Translations under genes and position numbers: made by a program
DNA from: Peronospora farinosa
Lineage: Eukaryota > Oomycota > Peronosporomycetes > Peronosporales > Peronosporaceae
Length of the DNA: 64,000 nucleotides
Direction of reading: 5' to 3'
Assembly (NCBI GenBank): GCA_947646735.1
Contig: CANTFK010000173.1
Location: 1-64,000 of the forward strand
Shown here: positions 55,635 through 64,000 of the stretch, piece by piece
Layout: each line of letters starts with the position of its first letter
Numbering within the stretch: position 1 is the first letter of the stretch
The notes under the pieces: model-generated
Database searches by the model: none
What the model saw: the letters and a program-made list of their open reading frames with translations, nothing else
What the model was told of the DNA's origin: nothing

Positions 55635-56435
55635 ATGCGCTTCTGGTGGCCGGATTGGCAGCCTCGAGAGCGCTCGCTGTCTTCCGACAGCGAGTGCTCT
55701 ACGGCCAGCCACTCTAGTCTCGCCAGCGATGCGTCTTTTTATAGCGCGGATGCTGACGCAGAGATTAGAGCGGCTGACGACTCTTTGGGGTGGGACGGTC
55801 CACTAGGGGTCGGGTTACCCATTGTGGATCCGCTTGCCCCCGTTTTGGACTCGGACGAGTCCCAAAATGAGTCTTTTGGCGCCTCTCGCGGGGCGCCATA
55901 TCTCGGCGCCGACGGCGCCTCAGACGGTGCAACTTCGGGCACGGGTATATCACCTGCGGCGCCCATTGCACAGGCAACGACAACACGTGGCGACCCCTCG
56001 GGCGACCAGGCGCCAACCCGGTCTTCGAGCGCGACCTCGCGTCGTTTCGAAGATCGGGCAGCGGACGGACGTCCGCTCGGCCAGCCAATCAGCACGCCTG
56101 GTCCTCTTATACTCGGTTTGAGTATAGGAGGAGGGCCACGTGGCGAGAATTCTCTCCCCTTCGCCTCCACTGCCAACGGCCACGATGGCCTCGCGCCCCC
56201 TATACTTGGTCTAAGTATGGGGGAGCTGCAACCACCTTCGGCCGGCTCCCCAGTCGTCGGTTTGGACCTCCCGGTCCCCCAAGCGCGCCGTTCGGCTGGC
56301 CAAGACCTGTGCCTCGCCTCTCCCGCCCTTCAAGCGCGCCGTTTGGCTCTCGAAGACACCGCGATTGTTGAGTTGGCACCCGGCAGGGCGGCAGGCATGC
56401 TGCCCGACCCGGTAGGCCCGGGGTACGCTGGCTAG
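55635..56435 (+). pseudogene. N-terminal part of the Utopia-like ORF
   Basis: 266 codons from ATG 55635 to a TAG at 56433. Ser/Asp/Pro/Gly-rich, no domain, with short internal repetition (PLILGLSIGGG / PPILGLSMGE). The end (VELAPGRAAGMLPDPV) recurs almost unchanged in the downstream ORF, so the two belong to one original reading frame interrupted by out-of-frame repeats. The frame is open 5' of the ATG to 55566, within U2 stem IV. Confidence 0.65.
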
Positions 56436-56800
56436 CGCCCCCAGCCCCCAACAAGCCACCAAGCGCGCCGTTTGGCTGTCCAAGACCCTCCTTCGGCCTC
56501 ACCCGGCCCTCAAGCGCGCCGTTTGGCTGCGGAGACCAGCGATTGTTGTTTTGGCACCCGGTAGGGCGGCAGGCATGCTGCCCGACCCGGTCGTGCCCGG
56601 GGTAGCGCTGGCTAGCGCTCCCCAGCCCCCAACAAGCCACCAAGCGCGCCGTTTGGCTGTCCAAGACCCTCACTTCGGCCTCACCCGGCCCTCAAGCGCG
56701 CCGTTTGGCTGCGGATGACCCAGCGATTGTTGTTTTGGCACCCGGTAGGGCGGCAGGCATGCTGCCCGACCCGGTCGTGCCCGGGGAAGCGCTCGCAGCC
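56280..56800 (+). repeat. GC-rich tandem repeat, ~178-184 bp units, about 2.5 copies
   Basis: GCATGCTGCCCGACCCGGT occurs at 56395, 56573 and 56757 (spacing 178 and 184), each preceded by AAGCGCGCCGTTTGGCT and GCGATTGTTG. Because neither spacing is a multiple of three, expansion shifts the coding frame. It encodes PGRAAGMLPDPV in two of the copies. Confidence 0.9.
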
Positions 56801-59425
56801 GCCACGGCTCGCGCTCTGGGTGTTGCCCATGGCCCCAGCGACCTCGAGGGCGTCCTTAGCGACGACGAGGACGCCTTGGACGACCCCGTCGACGCTGCCA
56901 GCCCCTCGGAAGTCCTGGCGAGTGTGTTGCCTTCACCCGAAAGGGCAGGTGGCATGCTCAGCGAGCGCGACGAGGGCGCGTCAGCACAGGAGCTCAGCCT
57001 TCCAGCCCATGCTCGGCCTACTGCTAGCCAGCAAGACCCTGTGCTGACGGTGTACGCGCACAACGCCGCTGCATTCACTTGCGCGGTGTGTGCGCACACC
57101 TGTCGCGACCTCGCCGCGCTCGCAACTCATCGTCGCACAGCGCACCGTGACACCTGCTTCGTGGACCATTTCCACAGCGGGTGCACGTGCGGCATCGGCT
57201 TCAGGTCGCGTGCAGCGGCAACGAAACATGCTATGGCGTGCAAGGACAGCTCCTATTTCGCCGCCGCCGCTGCACGCGACTCCAGCCTCTGTTCTCCTCT
57301 TTTGCCTGAATCGCGCAGTGAGGTGGCCCCAACCCCTACAGGGCCCCTCAGCGCGGCGGTACTTGCAATTACAGCAGACGCATCAAGCGCCACTGTAACA
57401 GCAGGTGCCGCCAACACACAGAGCATCGTGCCCGCCGCTCCTGCTTCTGCTGGGCACCAGTACGTCCCCCCCGGTCGGTGCCCAACTCTCTCACCTCCAC
57501 AGGTCCGGGTCGCCGGGAAGCGCCGCCGTTTGAACGATCCTGATGCTGAGCTTCCCAGCCCGGACCTGGATGTTGTTATGCAGGTTACAGATGGAGTGAT
57601 GGACCAAGCCTCTGCTCAAGCAGCGTCCCTGCCCAACGCTCCACGGCCTTCTTCGCAGTGCGCCACGGCGCAGCAGACTCGTTGGGGACCCCGGCTCTTG
57701 ACAGATGATGCGACAGCTCCGACCCTGGCAGTGCGAAGACCACTGACACCTGCCGCATCGGGCACTGGTGCCACGCGGTGGGGGCCATGTCACCGCGCGA
57801 TCGGGGCCGCCGCTGTTGCCCATCTTGTTACCGGGGAACCCACTATTCCGGCACCATCCACTCGACCTTCCTCGCTGCCTGCTCCACGACGGACACTCAC
57901 GCGCTGGGGACCACGGGTGCTGGTGAGGATGCCATCGTCAGGGCGTCGCTTGGGCACCCGAGGGACTCCATCGCTGACCAGCTCATCTGCCGCAGTCAGC
58001 TCGGAAGCTGCCTCAGCGCACCCGCCGGCTCTACCTCGACCAAGTCCAAGCGCTCCCTCGCTCACTCGGGCAGTAGAAGTTCCTTCCGAGGACCACGAGC
58101 CATGGCTTTTGCGTTTTGACGGTGCCTGTCGGCGGAATCCTGGACCAGGTGGTGCGGGGGCGGTGCTGTTCGACTCGGGCGGCACGGTGGTGTGGACCTG
58201 CTCCCATTTTCTCCCCTCCAGCAGCGAGACCAATAATACGGCCGAGTATACGGCACTGCTGCTGGGTTTACGGAGTGCGGTGCAACATGGGGCCACGCGG
58301 TTGCTGGTCGAGGGCGACAGCAACCTGGTGCTCGCCCAGGTGCGCGGCTCCTTCTCGTGCAATAACCGACGGCTTCGGAGGCTGCGTAATAGCGTGCGCC
58401 AGGAACTCCGGCGACTGGAATGGCACAAGCTTCGCCATGTCGATCGCCAAGCCAATTCTCAGGCTGATCGTCTGGCTAACCGTTCACTCGATCTTCAGCG
58501 CACCGCTGTGGAGTGTGGTCACCACTCGGGAGACATGCTCGGCTGTTTCCAGCCGAATACTCCGCCTGCTACCGACTTGCCGGCTCCAGTGAACACAGGA
58601 GCTACGTCTGTTTTTAGCGATGAGTCGGGGGTGGACGACGATACGATGGAGGTTGAAGCTGAGATCGCAGCGCGCGATGGCGAAGTCTTTCCAACGCTGC
58701 CCATTGGCCCAGGCTCGGCTCCAGCGCGACAACCTCGTCTCCGGCTGCGTCAACTCACCGAAGAGGAGCGGGATGCCGCCGCGGATGCGCTCCAAACGTT
58801 TGCAGATGGCATGGCGAGCAGAATTACTGACGCGGATTGCTGGGCCACAGGGGAAGGTTATATCAGCGCGATCCCGGATCGGATTCGTGAGGTACTGCTA
58901 CAATTTTCTAACGCGCCTCCTCCTGCTTCGGCTTCACCAGCTCCTAGCACGACTCAAGCGTCGTCCCGTCGCCGGCGCCCGCCGCGGGTGACACGGTCTC
59001 AGCGTGAGCACCGCTTGGATGAAGCGCTCGATGACTTGCAGACAACGCAGCAAGCGTCTCCGGCGGACCAGCGGGCAGTTCGCAAGGCACGTCGGCGAGT
59101 TGGAAGGATTCGTTCGTCAATGGCTCAGCAGCAGCTTCGACGTGACTTCGCTCAGGACGAGGCCAAGTGTGTGACCAAGCTTCTGGCGGACGCCTCGGTG
59201 GACACGGCCGGCGAGGAGCACCCAGATACGTGTCCCATCGATCGCGAAGAGATGCACCGCTACTTCACCGGCACATGCACGGAGAGGGTGCCGTTCGACT
59301 ACGATGCTCCGCAAGGTCAAGAGTTCCGGGCGGCGTTAGACGTTTACACGCCTGCGTTGTTGGAAGCGGATGCCCTCGACGAAGAACTGTCGATGGATGA
59401 AGTGGACTGCGGCTGGATCGCCTGA
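56705..59425 (+). CDS. Utopia-like ORF: zinc fingers plus RNase H, no RT
   Basis: Open for 906 codons from a TTG at 56705; the first in-frame ATG is 56759, so the true protein was probably fused to the upstream ORF. Two fingers lie at residues ~126-178: CAVC...HRRTAH (C2H2) and CTCG...HAMAC (CCHC), of the kind used by R2/CRE-like elements for target DNA binding. An RNase HI domain spans ~468-595 with all four catalytic acids: D472 (RFDGACRRNPGPGGAGA), E514 (NTAEYTALLLGL), D538 (VEGDSNLVLAQV) and D588 (SQADRLANRS). A basic, helical linker follows (~660-800: RRRRPPRVTRSQREHRLDEA) and then the pre-RT segment (CPIDREEMHRYFTGTCTERV). It ends DEVDCGWIA-stop where the RT fingers should begin. The RNase H lacks the His of many bacterial enzymes, as in archaeal-type forms. 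Confidence 0.8.
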   Translation: MAADDPAIVVLAPGRAAGMLPDPVVPGEALAAATARALGVAHGPSDLEGVLSDDEDALDDPVDAASPSEVLASVLPSPERAGGMLSERDEGASAQELSLPAHARPTASQQDPVLTVYAHNAAAFTCAVCAHTCRDLAALATHRRTAHRDTCFVDHFHSGCTCGIGFRSRAAATKHAMACKDSSYFAAAAARDSSLCSPLLPESRSEVAPTPTGPLSAAVLAITADASSATVTAGAANTQSIVPAAPASAGHQYVPPGRCPTLSPPQVRVAGKRRRLNDPDAELPSPDLDVVMQVTDGVMDQASAQAASLPNAPRPSSQCATAQQTRWGPRLLTDDATAPTLAVRRPLTPAASGTGATRWGPCHRAIGAAAVAHLVTGEPTIPAPSTRPSSLPAPRRTLTRWGPRVLVRMPSSGRRLGTRGTPSLTSSSAAVSSEAASAHPPALPRPSPSAPSLTRAVEVPSEDHEPWLLRFDGACRRNPGPGGAGAVLFDSGGTVVWTCSHFLPSSSETNNTAEYTALLLGLRSAVQHGATRLLVEGDSNLVLAQVRGSFSCNNRRLRRLRNSVRQELRRLEWHKLRHVDRQANSQADRLANRSLDLQRTAVECGHHSGDMLGCFQPNTPPATDLPAPVNTGATSVFSDESGVDDDTMEVEAEIAARDGEVFPTLPIGPGSAPARQPRLRLRQLTEEERDAAADALQTFADGMASRITDADCWATGEGYISAIPDRIREVLLQFSNAPPPASASPAPSTTQASSRRRRPPRVTRSQREHRLDEALDDLQTTQQASPADQRAVRKARRRVGRIRSSMAQQQLRRDFAQDEAKCVTKLLADASVDTAGEEHPDTCPIDREEMHRYFTGTCTERVPFDYDAPQGQEFRAALDVYTPALLEADALDEELSMDEVDCGWIA

Positions 59426-60263
59426 TCCACCGGATCGCGCTCTCCGGTAATCGGAACTAGCTTCGAAAAAAGAGATCGCCTTGCTTGAATCTCCCGATCA
59501 TGATCCCATTCCAACAGCACCTGTGAGTCAAAAGTTACAGCGTTGAATCCAGCATTTTGTAGCAACTCCATAAGCCGACGGATCGCTTCCAGCTGATTCG
59601 GTTTTCTATTGGAGCTGATACTGTCCTTGCAGTGATCCGATTAGCTTTGGCTTCATAATTTTGAAAACTGGATTGCTCAATAGCAAAGTCTTTATCTCTT
59701 TCCGGTGAAAACACCGTTCCAATTCTTCCATTTTCGTCGATCTTTCGGTTTTCGATCCGTGATCGGCCGACTCTTTTCCTTGGGCACCACAATCTTTCGA
59801 TTTCTTCGTCCGAACGTCGAGTTGTGATCGTGGTGCCTTCATCCGCGCCTGTGATTTCTTCGACTCTTTCTTCTTAGGTTTTGCAGGAATGGTTTTCGAT
59901 AAATTTCCTTCAGTTTTAACCGTAAGATTTTTATCCAGCGGATCGCGTTTTGAAACGTGATCCGCAGGGTTCCCCGAAGGGACCTGAAGAGGGGGTAGAG
60001 TTTTTTCTTCCAGATCAATCTCTTGATCTTCCTCTTTGATTTTTTTCATCTGCGCCCCTCCCAAAACGCTGATGATCCGGAGATCTTTTTTCTTCACACG
60101 TCTGCGGTGATCCCTTTGCCACTGACGCTTCAATCCCAGGTTCAATTTTGACCTTTACATCTTCTCTCAGGAACTCACGGTGAAATCTCGAGTCACCAGA
60201 AGATCCGGGCACGCGCACCATTGTGGTGGAGTGGAGTTCGCAAAATTGCTGATGCGATCTCAA
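59426..60263 (-). pseudogene. gag remnant of a minus-strand Ty3/gypsy chromovirus
   Basis: Reading from 60263 the frames give MVRVPGSSGDSRFHREFLRE, then a Lys/Glu/Ser-rich linker (60145-59606) and, after a frameshift, NAGFNAVTFDSQVLLEWDHD followed by REIQARRSLFSKLV ending near 59426. The composition and its place just after an LTR fit a gag. No zinc knuckle is reached because the segment ends at the junction with the Utopia-like element. Confidence 0.5.
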
Positions 60264-60284
60264 CTCTCCACTGGCGCCCGGACG

Positions 60285-60780
60285 ACCGACTAATGGAGGG
60301 GGTACCCCGATTCCGTGCGCAAAGCCTTCCTCACCTTGTGTACCCGTCGGTAGGGCGGGTTGCTCTCTTCTCGGTAGACTTGAGTCGATGTTGATCCTAA
60401 TCTAGTTAGGGATTGGGGGTTTGGTTATCTTGTGGAAATCTTCACAAGATCGACCGAGTATTTGTTTGTTGATCTCTCCAATAGATCCCAATAGTCCAAT
60501 AAGACGAAGCTTGAATCTTCTGACCACATGAGCAGAACCTTCTGACCACTTGATCCGTCCTGCACTTTCTTCGCCTTGCCCTTACTTGTTATTTCTGAGT
60601 CCGATCGCATTCGAGTTGTGTTGTGAAATCCTTCCCCTGGCCAAAACAATCCAGGGTGTACTTGTAGTCGATATTCTCGGCTTCGGGAGGCCAAATATCC
60701 TGCCCGGAATAGAGAAATCGACACGTGTATTAGAAGTAAAATTAAAATCTGTTTAGTGTTAACCAATCAAATATCAAAAC
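60285..60780 (-). repeat. LTR copy 1 of the minus-strand element (approximate)
   Basis: It shares with 61630-62130, in order and at similar spacing (about 375 bp), the blocks GGTACCCCGAT.CCGTG, CTCACCTTGTGTACCCGTCG and GGCCAAA...CCCGGAATAG. Similarity continues into the following leader and gag start (TGTGG.GGAGTGGA). Ends are not defined exactly. Confidence 0.55.
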
Positions 60781-60929
60781 CTACGATTTTGCCTATCTGT
60801 AGTCCAGGATCTATTACCACATGCCGTCCTTTCAAAAAAATCAGATCTCGATATGTGGTCCACTCCAGATACCTTCGCCATCCCGATCCACTGGCGATCT
60901 TGCCTTATTCTTGGGCCTTATTCTTGGAT

Positions 60930-61125
60930 CGCGATCTGAATCAGATTGCGTATTAGTTCAGGATCGTGGTCGATCCATAATGCGTGACTCTTGGGAACTG
61001 TATCGCGATCTACTTCGGATCGCGGCTCTGAAGTGGATCGCGGTTCTGAGTCAGATCGCGGTTCTGAACTGGATCGCGGTTCTAAGTCGGATCGCGTTTC
61101 TAAGTCGGATCGCGTTGTCTGCACA
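60930..61125 (-). repeat. 18-bp minisatellite
   Basis: Units of the form GGATCGCGGTTCTGAAGT, best preserved at 61010-61125 with about six copies; the minus frame reads repeated EPRSxS and the plus frame SDRGSE. It lies between the integrase remnant and LTR copy 1. Confidence 0.85.
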
Positions 61126-61189
61126 ATGGATCGCAATCGAACCTTGATGCGTGGTCCACATAACTTGGATCGCGATGTTTACTTTACAA

Positions 61190-61530
61190 AAATTTGTTTA
61201 CTAGCTCCTCCACAATCCGCTGTGGACATATTCAATAGGGTGCCTAGCACGAGGAAGACGGACTTTTAAAATTTACTCGTAAAACGAGGATCACGATCAG
61301 AAACAATTGCCACTGGTAAGCCATGTTGGCGAAACACTCGGTCGTTAAATAGCTTTGCTGTACCTTCACTATCGATCGAGTCTGGCACAGCCGCTAAGTA
61401 ATCCATCTTGCTTAAACGGTAAAAAAGACCACAATACCTGTGTTGCCATGCGAATCTTTCGGTAGGCCAAATACAGAGACCATACTAATTGTCTCCCAGC
61501 ACCCAGTGGGAATAGGCAAACTAGTCAGCG
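61190..61530 (-). pseudogene. Ty3/gypsy integrase core fragment
   Basis: The minus strand encodes, across two frames, WETISM(VS)VFGLPKDSHG, RLSKMDYLAAVPDSIDSEGT, KLFNDRVFRQHGLPVAIVSD and RDPRFTSKF-stop. SDRDPRFTSKF is the second catalytic Asp motif of gypsy integrases; the first Asp (normally SMDFVFGLP) is altered. The HHCC and third acidic motif are missing. Confidence 0.8.
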
Positions 61531-61629
61531 GCTCTGTCGAATAAGGTGAGGGTTTCGCCCGTAGACACGTTTCACACGTACGCACATGTGGCGGAGTGGA
61601 TTCTCAAACGACGTGAGAGAACCACAAAC

Positions 61630-62130
61630 AAACACAGCGCCGGACTGCCGACTTACGGAAGAGGTACCCCGATACCGTGTCGCGTCAACCTTGGGTCTCA
61701 CCTTGTGTACCCGTCGGCTTGGCTGGTCTTGCTCCTCGGTTGACGCAGAAGACTTAAAGACTTGGTCTTTGTATAGAGAGACTTGGTGGTCCCCGAGTGG
61801 ATATACTTCACTCGGGCCCAGGGTTTCTTGGGCTCAATCGACTGTGTCGAGAGCAATGCACCTGGTACTATGTACCCCTTTCGGGGTCTAAGTGTTTCTT
61901 GGTACTTGGACCCCTTTCTCTTGTTCCCCGTAGGGAAACCGCTTCCTGTAGCGGGTCGCAGAGTCTTGACACCTCAGGCCAACTATCCTGAGGTTCAACT
62001 TGCGTTGCTTGAGCCGTCTAACACCTCCTGACGTCGGGGGGCCAAAGGGTATCCCGCCCGGAATAGGTAAGGTAACGGAGAAGAGCTTGGAGAGGGGCGC
62101 TTAAAGCTGCCACGTGTAAAGCAAATTCGA
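61630..62130 (-). repeat. LTR copy 2 of the minus-strand element (approximate)
   Basis: See the shared blocks with 60285-60780. Adjacent leader and gag-start sequence lies at 61560-61630 and then breaks abruptly into integrase at ~61530, an internal deletion. Confidence 0.5.
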
Positions 62131-62344
62131 GTGTGTTTATTTATCTTATACTTTGTATGCTTTTCTTGCCTAACCCTAACCCTTCGCTCTGGATGGTACC
62201 ACGTGTCAAGTTGTGAAAGATTCACTGGCTCTTTTAGCACATGGGACTTGTACCGGCTCTGCACTTTAGAGAAGCCTTGTACCTTCTATAACCTGGGGTC
62301 ACCGGGGCACATGGGGCCTGTGTAACATTGTGCTCAACCGGTCC

Positions 62345-62540
62345 TCTGGTGTCCACCGGTCTCCTGGGTTCACCTGTCGCCTGAAGTCCACCTGTTACCT
62401 GGCGTCCACCGGTCACTTGGGGTCCACCGGTCACTTGGGGTCCACCGGTCACCTGGGACCACCGGTCACCTGGGTCCACCGGTCACCTGGGTCCACCTTT
62501 CACCTGGGTCCATCTATCACCTGGGTCCACCGGCCACCAT
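62345..62540. repeat. 18-bp minisatellite (GGTCCACCGGTCACCTGG)
   Basis: About ten units of GGTCCACCGGTCACCTGG with small changes. ORFs across it are artefacts of the repeat. Confidence 0.9.
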
Positions 62541-62761
62541 GAGTCATCCTGGTCCACCTTGAGTGCCGGGACCTTCTTGGGGCATGGTCCACCTTGGGTT
62601 GTGGTCCACCTTAGATCATGGTTCACCTTGAGTCCTGGTCCACATTGGGAACGTGGATGCCCTCGAGACACTGGACCTTTGGGTTCTTGGACTTGTGCCG
62701 GCTCTGCACTGTAGGGCAACTTGGCACTTCTCCAAGTGACATCAGGACCCTAAACCTTCGA

Positions 62762-62952
62762 TACCCCTGTCCCCAATAACTGGCACCTTGTCCCTGGCGA
62801 CTGGCACCCTGTCTTCGGTAACTGGCACCCCTGTCCTGGCAACTGAAAACCCCGTCCCCGGTAATTGGCACCCCTGTCTCTGGCGACTGAAAATCCCGTC
62901 CTCGGTAATTGGAACCCTGTCCCCGGTAACTGGCACCCCTGTCCCTGGTGAC
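62762..62952. repeat. 22-25-bp minisatellite
   Basis: Degenerate units such as CCCCGGTAACTGGCACCCCT and GTCCCTGGCGACTGGCACC alternate about eight times. No coding role is seen. Confidence 0.85.
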
Positions 62953-63516
62953 CCTGGGCTGAACCTTGGAACCTTGCGAGACGTAATCATAGTCATTCCC
63001 CCGAGGGAGTGACCTGGATTTCTGTCCCCTTTATTACGATGTCCTCACGGGCCCGGATTCTCCTGGCACTTCCCACAGCTGTCCCCTGCGCGCTGGTCAT
63101 CCAAACTGCGGCAAGACCCCGTGCATCCTTGTCTTGTCTTCTAGGCGTAGCAGTAGGTGTCCATATGTCTGATGACCAAAAGTATTTACCTTCTCACAAA
63201 CCCTTTATTTTCCAGTGACCTTTCTCAATTCTTCTCCTAACGACTCAGCACCTGACCTTCGTAAATTTCTTTACACGTATCCATCGTAAATCGATAATCC
63301 CATTTCATCTCCATTTCATCTCAATAGTATACTCCAGATATTTCTTCTTTAAGTCATGTCTTAGATGATGCACCCGGGGTCCTCTGAAAGCTAACAATAC
63401 TTCGCACTTTTCCTGTGCTGTCGCTTTCTCGAATTAACTAGACCAAGTTCTGTGCATGCAACAAATACCACCTCCTTCTTGCATCATCTTGGCCTTCCCA
63501 AGATGTACTTCCCCCT

Positions 63517-64000
63517 CTACTTCTCATGACTCTGCATCACCTCAGAGTGACGCAGAGAAATGAGGAGTAAAGGGGAGAGTTCATTTATGTGACTTGCCTG
63601 CGTCTGAGTGACTTGCCTGCGTTCATAGTCCATAAGTAGTCCACCGCAATTGAGGTCCACCTCGTCTACCCGCGACGGATCGAAGTATCCTTTCCACTGC
63701 ACCAGGTATTCACATTGAATACGACCATACCGAGTTTTCCTTCCCATGCGCTTGTCAAGAATCATCTCCACTTCATACTCATTGTCTTCCAATTCCGCAT
63801 CCAGCTATCCTCTGGTAACAGGGCTTCGTCAAAATCCACCCGATCTGTTTCGTCCACCACCAACACCGTATTTGGTCTGTCGGGATATTGCCGGACTAAC
63901 TTCAACTTCGAAAAGTGCACCAACAGGTAAATGCGATAATCTGTTCCACTGATATTCAGGCGAGATGCATGGTCACCCACCATTTCCCGTAATTTAATGG
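63517..64000 (-). pseudogene. Ty3/gypsy chromovirus pol C-terminus with chromodomain
   Basis: The minus-strand frame 63983-63762 has RIYLLVHFSKLKLVRQYPDR, the integrase C-terminal (GPY/F-type) segment, and after a frameshift 63792-63517 carries a chromodomain: YEVEMILDKRMGRKTRYGRI followed by QCEYLVQWKGYFDPSRVDEV, with the aromatic positions Y, W and F typical of chromodomains. It continues past the window edge. Chromodomains in such elements guide insertion to particular chromatin. Confidence 0.85.

Larger units (their letters stand above)
55575..59425 (+). mobile_element. Utopia-like non-LTR retrotransposon, 5' part only
   Basis: The element starts immediately 3' of U2 stem-loop IV and encodes an N-terminal disordered region, C2H2/CCHC fingers and an RNase H domain upstream of where RT should be. 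From established knowledge, Utopia-clade elements of oomycetes are linked to U2 snRNA genes and some oomycete and plant non-LTR elements carry an archaeal-type RNase H; this fits both. No RT, endonuclease or 3' tail is found: the sequence switches at ~59426 to minus-strand gypsy gag. Clade assignment is by context and domain order, since the RT that defines clades is missing. Confidence 0.75.

Noticed and set aside
57790..58455. 221-codon minus-strand ORF
   Set aside because: Lies opposite the RNase H domain in GC-rich sequence; a shadow.
62170..62186. TAACCCTAACCC, telomere-like
   Set aside because: Only two units and internal; oomycete telomeres would be long arrays.
60930..62952. CRISPR-like arrays
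   Set aside because: The repeats are directly adjacent without unique spacers; they are minisatellites in a eukaryotic genome.

Overview
The window is nuclear DNA of an oomycete, most likely a plant-pathogenic member of the Peronosporales (Phytophthora or a downy mildew). The reasons are an RXLR-dEER effector gene, Ty3/gypsy elements whose LTRs begin TGTAACGGG, short GT-AG introns of roughly 70-120 bp, and a U2 snRNA locus joined to a Utopia-like non-LTR retrotransposon. I cannot name the species from sequence alone.

Layout. 1-7.9 kb is gene-poor and repeat-rich. It carries one RXLR effector (minus strand) made of two long tandem modules, lying between two inverted copies of an LTR-like repeat, and ends in a decayed copy of a U2 snRNA/Utopia junction. 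8.1-33.7 kb is a conserved gene island: a two-TM coiled-coil protein, an SRRM2/Cwc21 splicing factor, a single-repeat SHAQKY-type MYB protein, a nuclear-looking oomycete protein with a paired W-EE...RISKK module, a SERAC1-like lipase, the Rab3GAP catalytic subunit (four exons, 1226 aa) and a ~2000-codon low-complexity protein with eight near-identical 159-bp repeats, one of which has a one-base deletion that breaks the frame.

33.7-37.1 kb holds a short AT-rich insert with mitochondrial-type tRNA-Gln and tRNA-Arg (probably a NUMT) and the ribosomal protein gene eL20 (RPL18A) with a 6-bp first coding exon. 37.9-49.7 kb is two decayed Ty3/gypsy elements: A is truncated in reverse transcriptase; B is flanked by two LTRs and has a decayed antisense ORF region between pol and the 3' LTR. 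51.3-52.2 kb is an intact mitochondrial-carrier gene between two copies of a ~125-bp repeat.

55.15-59.43 kb is the most unusual part: two tandem U2 snRNA-like genes (start-to-start 238 bp) run directly into the 5' part of a Utopia-like element whose long ORF has C2H2/CCHC fingers and a catalytically complete RNase H domain but stops before any reverse transcriptase. From 59.43 kb to the end are minus-strand Ty3/gypsy fragments (gag, integrase core, chromodomain) arranged as partial units around at least two related LTR copies, with minisatellites between them.

The cellular genes are housekeeping (splicing, translation, membrane traffic, lipid and mitochondrial transport) and do not form an operon-like or pathway cluster. 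Exon models were deduced by eye from GT-AG sites, reading phase and family resemblance; no database search was run.
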